64,000 bases of DNA from Novakomyces olei (Eukaryota; Ascomycota; Novakomycetes; Novakomycetales; Novakomycetaceae): positions 124,001 to 188,000 of the forward strand of contig JADEYG010000012.1 of NCBI GenBank assembly GCA_016906335.1. The letters run 5' to 3'. The notes under the pieces are model-generated. The model was not told the DNA's origin and made no database searches. It was given only the letters and a program-made list of their open reading frames with translations. Every line of letters starts with the position of its first letter. The stretch's first letter is position 1. Below are positions 56,523-64,000 of the stretch, in pieces. A program made the position numbers and the translations under genes.

Positions 56523-58422
56523 CTAGCACCATGTCTCGGTGTGTGCAATCACACACTCGGCCCTGCCTGCCGACTCCACCAGCTGGCCAATGGCGTAAGG
56601 CGTCTCACCGGACGCCTTCAAGCTGTCTATTGCGTCATTGGCTCTAGCACGGTCGACCACGATAACCATGCCCACGCCCATATTAAAAGTGCGGGCCATT
56701 TCCCCTGGCGACAGCCGGCCCCGCTCCCTTAGCCAGTAAAACTCGGGCAAGCACGGCCAAGCGGAGGCGTCAATGTGGGCCGACAGCATGGGCGGCAGCA
56801 TCCGCGGCACGTTCTCCACCAGCCCCCCACCTGTTATGTGGGCTATACCTTTTACGAGAGAATGCCTCACTAATTGGAGTAAAGGTTTTACGTAAATCCG
56901 AGTTGGCGTCAGAAAGCATTGCCCCAACGACCGTGACTCATCCCACGGACAGGGTGAGTGGTAAGTAACGCTACTGCTACTGGCTTCACGCTCAAAGATC
57001 TTGCGTACTAAAGAGAACCCGTTCGAATGGACTCCGTCCGCTGCGAGGCCGATTAAAACGTCTCCGCTCCGCATTTCCTGCGTCAATGGAAGCACTGCAT
57101 CCCGCTCAACTGCCCCAACGGCAGTTCCGTTTGTATCGTAGTGGTCGGCCGGATAGACTCCCGGCATCTCCGATGTCTCTCCGCCAGCGAGAGCACAGCC
57201 GGCCTGCCTGCAGCCCTCCGCTACTCCCTTTACAAAGTCCTCTGCCCGGCCAACATCAAGGGATCCAGTGGCATAGTAGTCGAGGAAGAATAGGGGCTCA
57301 GCTCCCTGAGCCACCAGGTCATTCACGTTCATGGCCACTAAATCAATGCCCACTGTATCGTGCTTGTCCAGGGCAATTGCCAGTAACAGCTTCGTGCCCA
57401 CTCCATCAGTGGCGCCCACGAGCAAAGGGTCCCGGAACCCACACGGTTTCAGGTCGAATATCCCACCAAAGCCGCCAATCTCTGCTTCCGCGCCCACGCG
57501 TTGCGTGGATTTCACTAGCGGCTTGATACGCTCCACCAGTAAATTGCCGCTGTCTACAGAGACACCGGCTTTGCTGTAGGAAAGGGACTCTTTTTCTCCT
57601 TCTTTTTGGGCAATCTTGTCCAACGCTCTGTGCGCAATATCGCGCCGGAAAAACTGGTCTGTAAAGGTAACTGCTCCCGTTCCACGGTAGGCGTGGGCTA
57701 CTGCCTCTTCTAGGGACATGCCTGTTGCCGAGACAGCAATAACCCGGCCTCCGGCAGTTACCAGCTGGCCGTCTGCCCCTCGCAGAGCTGTTCCGGCATG
57801 GAAAATCTCCACATTGCCGGCCTCGGCAATTGTGATGGGAACTCCTTTGGCGTACTTGCCAGGGTAGCCGCCCGCAGCAATAACAACGGCACAAGAAAAA
57901 CCGGGTTTGATGCCGACATGGACAGCGTCGAGGCAGTGGTGAGCACAGGCCAGCATTACGAGTGCCAAATCTGTCTCGTCGTCCAACAGGGGCAGTAGAG
58001 TCTGAGTTTCAGGGTCGCCAAATCGGACATTGTACTCGAGGACTTTGGGTCCAGTGCGGGTTATCATTAGCCCAGTGAAAAGCACACCCACAAACGGCGT
58101 CAGGTCTTTTCGCAAGCCATCAATAGTAGGCTGCACTATTGTCTGATCGATCGTTTGCAATAGTTGGGCAGTTGCAATTGGAGTGGGCGCATAGCAGCCC
58201 ATGCCGCCAGTGTTGGGGCCCTTGTCTCCGTCAAATATCCGCTTATGATCTTGAGCGGGTGGGAGGGATACAATATGGGACCCATCGCTAAACGTAAGGA
58301 CACTCAGCTCCTCTCCTTCCAGCCTTTCCTCCACTACCACCTCGGCGCCTGCATTGTTAGAACAAATTAAATAAACAATCAATAAATAAATACATAAATT
58401 AATTAATTAATTAATTAATTAA

Positions 58423-58453
<31 letters not shown>

Positions 58454-59192
58454 CTATAAATTAATTAATTATACACGACTTACCCGCATTGCCAAATTCA
58501 TGGTCGTCAATCATTGTTTTAACCGCAGAGATCGCTTCGTCGACACTTTCAGGTAAAACGACGCCTTTTCCACCTGCAAGTCCATCGGCCTTTACTACCA
58601 CTGGGTGCGAGATTGTGTACAGGTACTCTGTGGCTTTCGCCGAGTCCGTAAAAGTCTAAAGTCAGCAATGTCCAGTACAACTATACGTAGATTTCGTAAA
58701 ACATTTCCCATTGCAAAGCTTTAAACTTTAGACATATCCAATTATTCATACCTTGTATTCCGCAGTCGGGATTGAATGCCTCGACATGAAATCTTTGGAA
58801 AAGGCCTTTGAGCCTTCCATGCGTGCAGCTGCTGCGCTTGGACCAAAACAGGGAATTCCAACTGCCATTAGAACCAGTAAAGTACAATGCTAATTTTTTC
58901 TTCATTTCAGATTATGACTCTTACCTCGGCGGAAATAGCCTTCAATGCCAGCAACAAGAGGCGCTTCCGGACCGGGCACTACGAGATTGATCCCGTTCGC
59001 GACAGCAAATTCGACCAGCAATTTGAAATCTTCTATCGCAATATTTTCAACTTTTTCCAAGAGCTGAGTGCCGCCATTTCCTGGAGCGACGTAAATACGC
59101 TGCACACGTGGCGAGCGTGATAACCGCCATGCCAATGCGTGCTCGCGACCTCCATTGCCAACAATGAGGATCCTCAAGTCTTTTGTATCCAT
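56523..59192 (-). CDS. ADE5,7: Bifunctional purine enzyme Ade5,7 (GARS-AIRS)
   Basis: Four exons, 59192-58925, 58861-58752, 58655-58484 and 58348-56523, give 791 residues. The N-terminal half (1 to about 430) is phosphoribosylamine-glycine ligase: [67 protein letters not shown] and [13 protein letters not shown]. The C-terminal half is AIR synthetase: [60 protein letters not shown] and [15 protein letters not shown]. They catalyse steps 2 and 5 of IMP synthesis in the cytosol. No GART domain is attached, as usual in fungi. Introns are 63, 96 and 135 bases; the last carries a TTAA/AAAT array (58395-58455). Confidence 0.97.
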
Positions 59193-59549
59193 TGGGAAAT
59201 TTAAACAGAATTTTTTTTAGGGCACATGCTATATATACAGACTGACAGCTTTTATCTGGACTTTTATGTCATTATTTTTCAGCTTTAATTTTTATCAGAT
59301 AGAAAGGATATATGCGTACCGTATATCTATCATATATCATATTATTTATTATCTATTATCTATTATCTATTATCTATTTTTCACTATATATAATTACAAT
59401 TTATTCTCTTTACAATGTATAGAAATTCTTTCAATATAAATTATTAAAAATTATTCAGGTCTGTCCAAAATTAATATAGATACAAATAAACTTTGCCTTC
59501 CAAAAATGTACAAAAGAATCCCGCCTCAACAGTCGAAGTATATTAACAC
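59193..59549. other. Intergenic region upstream of ADE5,7
   Basis: ADE5,7 promoter and the permease 3' end. A short TATTATCTAT repeat lies at 59338-59380. Nothing else seen. Confidence 0.45.
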
Positions 59550-61432
59550 TCAACCTTCTTTATCGTAAGCCCGTTCCCGTGTAATACTTGCCACCGCAAC
59601 TTCATCTCCTTCGTGGATTTCGGATCCGTACTCGTACTGTTTGCGAGCTCCAAATATCCACCATAAACTGAAAATAATAGTGAACCCGCCCCACAGCAAA
59701 CAGGCATAATTCATTGTCTGTGCATCTGTCGGCAGAGCCGTTGGGAAGGAATAAATTACGAACCAAGCCATCATGTATCCACAGGCAATAGCGTTGAAGA
59801 CGAACCCGATGATGCCCTTGAGACGGAACGGTCCATATTTCCGAATATTCTTTCGGCCAGTCAAAAGGTTGGGCAAGATTGTAACTATATAGGAAGAGGA
59901 TGACATGAGTACAAAAGAACCCACAAACGCGTTGAAGGCAGTCAAACTGCCGACGTAAATAGCCCCGAGCACAGTCACCAATAGGGCATTAAAGATAGTG
60001 GAATAAATGGGGACACTAAACCGCCGTGAAACATGGCCAAAGAAACGAGGGAAAGGGGTAGCTCCGTCACGTGCAAGAGCCCAAAACGTTCTCCCACTTG
60101 TGATATACAAGCCAACGACACAGATGGCAATGCAGACAAGAATTAGTGACAAAAGCCCAATTGCTCCAGCAGAGGACCCTGTAGCCTGATGGTATATTTC
60201 AGCGATTGGGTACGGAGAGTTGAAGAGGGCATCGTAGTCATTAATAGCATACATGATCGCGATAAGGTAAGCGAGGCCAGTAACGAACCCAGTGGCCATT
60301 TGACAAAGAATAGCCAGCGGCACATTGACCCTAGGGTTTGGGATTTCTTCTGCCAAGTGAGAAGTAACATCGGGAGTGCCCACAGAGTAAGCGCCATTCA
60401 GCATACCCGCGACAAACACAAAGCCATTCGGGTATCCAATGTCAGCAGACCAGTCGCTCCATACGAACGAGTCGGAAGCATGACCAGAACCACCGTCGCG
60501 GCCAGGAAGAACAGCTCTAGATATGAGAATATGATTAAATATAATATTAAAATATAATATTAAAATAGATTTATTTAAAAACAAAAATATAGAAATAGAA
60601 AAATAGAAAAACAGAAAAGTAGAAAATATAAAAACCAAAAAGAAAAATAAGAAATACAATAATTTAAAAAATAACAAATGATCGAAAATAAAGAGGGAGG
60701 CAAGAAACTAAGAGATGGAGAAGCAAAAGCGTGCCTAGCCAGCTGCAAATAAAAACATAGGGTCAAGTACATACACGACGACGATTGTCACTACGAATCC
60801 AGCGACGATAAAGAACAGTCCGATATGGTTGAGTAAAGGCATAGCCCTATTGGCAAAGCAAACCGAAAAGCAAGCGATCCAAGTGAATATAACGTATACG
60901 ACAAACGTGTGCCATCGCTGAGCCACAAATTCAGGGTGCCGCAGCACGTACATTTGTATAACTGTGCTGGCAAGGATTGACGTCATCGAGGCGGCGCCCA
61001 GAACCCAGGCGAGCCAGTTCCAGTAGCCAGCATAGAACCCGCAAACACGGCCCCAGCGCTTGCCCGCCGTCACTGAGGCCCATTGGTAAACCCCGGCAGA
61101 CGAAGGGATCGCGGAGGCCAATTCGGCGATGCTTGCTGCCACGATCCAGTAGCAAACAGAGACAGCAATAAACTCGTAAATTACGCCTATTGTCAACTAG
61201 CCCGCCTTATTATGAGCTTACCCGGTGCTCCTCCATTGAAAAGGGCCACAAGAATAGACCCGCCAAGAGCGGGCCAAACGTTGCCCACGGTTAAGCCAAC
61301 ACCAGCGAGCGAAAAGATACCAAAGTTGCGCTCAACTTGTTGGATATGACCCGACTCGTTTATAACTTGGTCCTGAACAGTGCGCTGTCCATCGTCTGCC
61401 GACGCAACTTTTACCGCCTCTAAATTATCCAT
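59550..61432 (-). CDS. Choline/GABA/amino-acid permease (APC superfamily, Hnm1-like)
   Basis: Three exons, 61432-61222, 61186-60775 and 60516-59550, give 529 residues. Introns are 35 and 258 bases; the junctions are phase 1 and phase 2. About 12 membrane helices. NFGIFSLAGVGLTVGNVWPA, SIAELASAIPSSAGVYQW, HLAEEIPNPRVNVPLAI, TSGRTFWALARDGATPF and RKYGPFRLKG are typical of the fungal choline/GABA transporter group (Hnm1, Uga4, Bio5). N- and C-termini are hydrophilic and cytosolic. The end of exon 2 was set by the GTATGT donor, which restores phase. Substrate cannot be decided from sequence. Confidence 0.88.
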
Positions 61433-62194
61433 TGCAAAATTGGGTCCCCGTCCCGTTCAACGCGACTCTCACTGCCCACATTTGCACGAGACTGGCAGGT
61501 TTATATACTGGCAAAGAAACATTGACATGTCGGCAAATACTATATGATGAAATGCGCTCTATACAGTGCAATGGCCTGCCTCATTGGGCAGATGAAAGGT
61601 CCTATTTGCCGACGCGTCCATGATTTAACCGCTCTTTATTCTCGGTACCATCGTATTTAGGCGCTCTATAATATTTGGTCCGTAAACTTGGCATTGTGTG
61701 AGGTCACAATGGATACAGTCGACACTCGAAAAAAGGCCCAAAATTTTTGGTGTACGTTCAAGGGTACTCGATTTGCACGATAATTTCTCGATATATCTCG
61801 ACTGTAATCCCGTTTGGCCTCTTACTGTATAATTCATATACTCTTGTACTTTTCTTTCTCCGTTTAACGAAACGGAATCTGGTACGAATAAATAAAAATA
61901 TTCTGTTAATCGTATCGCTGTGCCGTTATCAGTATAAAGAGTGGATTAGTGATTAATTAGATATCGCTATCGCTGAGCTATAAATTATTTAGATAAGAAC
62001 GCAGCAAGTTCGAGTATGCGATCAACGGCGCAAGACAAATAGGGCCAAGGCCGTTTGGACTGTGCGGGTAAGGCTTGGCCTGAGCCAGCAAATGCAGTTT
62101 ATTCATCAAATACCTTTGACATGCCAAAATAATTCTAGTTAATTCTAATACTGGTCTCAGGACCCTGCTGCCGATTTCAAGGGGCAACTTTGCT
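61433..62194. promoter_or_regulatory. Permease promoter and downstream spacer
   Basis: No supported gene. Small frames at 61432-61623, 61625-61837 and 61978-62283 show no family features. Confidence 0.45.
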
Positions 62195-62545
62195 TCAAGG
62201 CTTTGGCCGCAGAAATTCATCAACAACCTCGCGAAACTCGTTTGGCTGTTCTGCATGAACCCAGTGGCCAGTCGGCAGATCACTTAAACGGAAACATGGA
62301 AAGTACTTTCCGATAACAGGAAGCGCTTCGTCCGTAACATATTTTGAGCGTGTACCGCGTATAAACAGCGCCGGGCCCTTGTACTGTTTGCCCAACAAGT
62401 CGTGTGGAAAATCAAACACTCCATGCAAGTATTTCATTAAAATATCGAGCGGTAAACGGTTCTGCAGACAATCTTTTTCGCTGTCGTATTGCAAATTTGT
62501 TAACAGAAACTGTCGAACCACCAAATCCTAAAGGACAGAATTAGT

Positions 62546-62617
<72 letters not shown>

Positions 62618-63397
62618 AAAAAGATCAACTAGTACCGACTCTGTTTTCGCTAGAATAGCATCGGCCTCTGAGCGCCGTGATACACGAGCTTTGTCAATTT
62701 CTTGTAATGCCCGTAAATGCCGCGCTGCATCAGACGATAACTCGGCGTCAATAGGCGCATTATCCACGATCACGGCTGCACTCACAAGCTCCGGATGACG
62801 TAAAGCCACCACCATTGCCGTCTTTGCTCCCCTAAGGCGTAAGTTTGTAAAACATCCAAACAAATTCCAGCAAGTGAGAAAAAAAAACGACGAGACAGGG
62901 CATCGTAGCGTAGGCCAAACGTCGGACACGGTAGAGTGGAGTACATAGTAAGAGCGAATAAAAGATCCCTCAACTACAGACTGAAAATCGAATAAAAAAC
63001 CAGTAAATTACAGACGGCTTACATGGAATGGCCGAGTAAAACTGCCCGGCCCAGTTTGTGGTCTTGTATAAAGCGCTGAATATCCTCTGCCATTGCGGTA
63101 TACGTGTGCGGCTCCTGACGGGGACTTTCGCCGTGGTTACGAAGGTCCTTTACGTATAAGCACGCTTAGTCTTGCACCGCTTACCACACAGTAGATATCG
63201 CGGTCCAGATCGCGGCAAAACTGTTTCGACAACGAGGCCCAGTTACGTTTTGATCCAAACAGGCCGTGCATAATAACGACAGGCTCTGCTATTTTCGCTT
63301 CTGCTCGTATAACATTATAGCTTAACGGCACAGTCGAAACACTGCGCCGAAAGGATATTGTCGCGTCACGTGCAAACCGGTATCGGCCACGAATCAT
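62195..63397 (-). CDS. Mitochondrial alpha/beta hydrolase, Abhd11/Imo32 family
   Basis: Four exons, 63397-63185, 63147-63023, 62831-62636 and 62527-62195, give 288 residues. Introns are 37, 191 and 108 bases; the first ends in GTAAAG. The Arg-rich N-terminus MIRGRYRFARDATISFRR is a likely mitochondrial presequence. The oxyanion segment VVIMHGLFGSKRNW, DLRNHGESP, the nucleophile elbow LGHSMGAK (Ser) and the catalytic His in TGHWVHAEQP follow the ABHD11 pattern. FIRGTRSKYV is also conserved. In animals ABHD11 protects the lipoylated 2-oxoglutarate dehydrogenase complex; the fungal role is open. Intron 3 holds a GAAA array. Confidence 0.92.
62545..62619. repeat. (GAAA)n microsatellite in an intron
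   Basis: About 18 units inside intron 3 of the hydrolase gene, so the transcript carries a UUUC run ahead of the 3' splice site. Confidence 0.95.
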
Positions 63398-63575
63398 ACT
63401 CTTCAGTCGCAGTCTGATAGCGATAGTGCTCTCTATTCAATTATTCAATTATTCAATTATTCAATTATTCAATTATTCAATTATTCAATTATTCAATTAT
63501 TCAATTATTCAATTATTCAATTATTCAATTATTCAATTATATATTGTATATATTGCAATCCACTATCTGATGGCG

Positions 63576-63610
<35 letters not shown>

Positions 63611-63714
63611 ATACATTTGTGAATATTTTATATACGCAGCTATTAAATTATTCGCGATAAAATTAAAGCCAGAATAATTTGGCAGTCCAAGAATTTATTC
63701 GTTTTGCAGGCGTA
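63398..63714. promoter_or_regulatory. Divergent promoter region hydrolase / homoserine kinase, with arrays
   Basis: Most of it is repeats: ATTCAATT octamers (63434-63541) and an AT dinucleotide run (63579-63606). A TTTTGCAG six bases before the homoserine kinase ATG may close a 5'-UTR intron. Confidence 0.5.
63434..63606. repeat. Octamer array (ATTCAATT)n and (AT)n
   Basis: About 13 octamers, then 35 bases of other sequence, then about 14 AT units. Confidence 0.95.
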
Positions 63715-64000
63715 ATGAGCGAGCGGTCGGTCATCAAAGTTCCGGCCACATCGGCCAATATCGGCCCGGGATTTGACGTAGTAGGATTAGCGCTTGATTT
63801 GTCGCTGCAATTGTACGTTCAAGTTGATCGGAGCGCAGCTTCAACGGCACCATTGAACTGCGAGATTGCTTACGAGGGCGAAGGTGCCGACGATGTACCA
63901 CTCGTGGCAGACGCGAATCTCGTAACGCAGACGGCACTCTATGTTCTACGCTGCCACGGGCAGCGCAGTTTTCCGGGACACACGCGGGTTCGGATAGTGA
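63715..64000 (+). CDS. THR1: Homoserine kinase, N-terminal part (runs off the window)
   Basis: The first 95 codons are seen. It is a GHMP-family kinase that phosphorylates homoserine in threonine synthesis. The start [20 protein letters not shown] is followed by [31 protein letters not shown] is the family's signature. [20 protein letters not shown] matches yeast Thr1. The ATP-binding glycine loop (PxGxGLGSS) would lie just past the end. The gene is cut by the window edge and not visibly broken. Confidence 0.95.
   Translation, partial: MSERSVIKVPATSANIGPGFDVVGLALDLSLQLYVQVDRSAASTAPLNCEIAYEGEGADDVPLVADANLVTQTALYVLRCHGQRSFPGHTRVRIV

Noticed and set aside
60735-60775. Permease exon 2 continuing to a stop after LDPMFLFAAG
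   Set aside because: A GTATGT donor at 60774 restores phase with the third exon and the family pattern; read-through would truncate the transporter after about seven helices.
61978-62283. 101-codon minus frame overlapping the hydrolase C-terminus
   Set aside because: Overlaps the conserved His-containing last exon in a different frame and has no features of its own.

Overview
This is a gene-dense stretch of nuclear DNA from a fungus, almost certainly an ascomycete. The support is a set of fungal or ascomycete gene families: an eisosome BAR protein (Pil1/Lsp1), the permease chaperone Shr3, Pkr1, the inositol-phosphosphingolipid phospholipase Isc1, an Rcr1-type membrane protein, the bifunctional purine enzyme Ade5,7, Mog1, and an ER DnaJ ending in RDEL. 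Most genes are split by introns with GTAAGN/GTATGN/GTACGN donors and CTAAC/CTGAC-like branch sites. An Arl8-type GTPase, which S. cerevisiae lacks, and the many short introns argue against a derived budding yeast. An early-branching or Taphrinomycotina-type ascomycete fits better, but I cannot fix the genus. No rRNA, tRNA, CRISPR, transposon or retroelement was recognised.

Layout. 0-6 kb: TIP41, an Hrt3/Fbxo9-type F-box protein, a small mitochondrial membrane protein, Arl8 and the complex II assembly factor SDHAF3. 6.6-12 kb: the second-largest RNA polymerase I subunit and a Pil1 eisosome protein. 12-18.8 kb: a gene-poor part holding a tandem pair of YakC-type aldo/keto reductases. 18.8-27 kb: Shr3, Ost1, Pkr1 and Mediator Med14. 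27-34.8 kb: Get3, Mog1, an MFS transporter, a TMEM70-like protein and a small secreted protein. 35.8-44.7 kb: a single-pass membrane protein, Scj1, Isc1, two unassigned proteins and Nop10. 45-53 kb: Rcr1-like, Swd3/WDR5, a 1001-residue RNA-repair enzyme and Gpi3. 53-64 kb: a PIAS-type SUMO ligase, Ade5,7, a choline/GABA-type permease, an Abhd11/Imo32 hydrolase and the start of homoserine kinase.

The genes are independent housekeeping units, not a cluster. There is a loose secretory theme (Shr3, Ost1, Pkr1, Get3, Scj1, Gpi3), but nothing suggests co-regulation. Fifty-two introns were placed by matching splice sites, phase and family homology; each spliced total is a multiple of three. Their lengths run from 36 to 338 bases, and nine end in AAG.

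The most unusual locus is at 48037-51042. One intronless protein carries a P-loop polynucleotide-kinase-like domain, a pair of HVT 2H-phosphoesterase motifs and a C-terminal covalent nucleotidyltransferase with an EKVNG motif. These are the three activities of fungal tRNA ligase Trl1, but in a different order. Other points are a probable gene-conversion patch in the reductase pair, an acidic insertion in RPA135, a 15-codon last exon that supplies the RDEL tag of Scj1, and many AT-rich tandem arrays, several inside introns.
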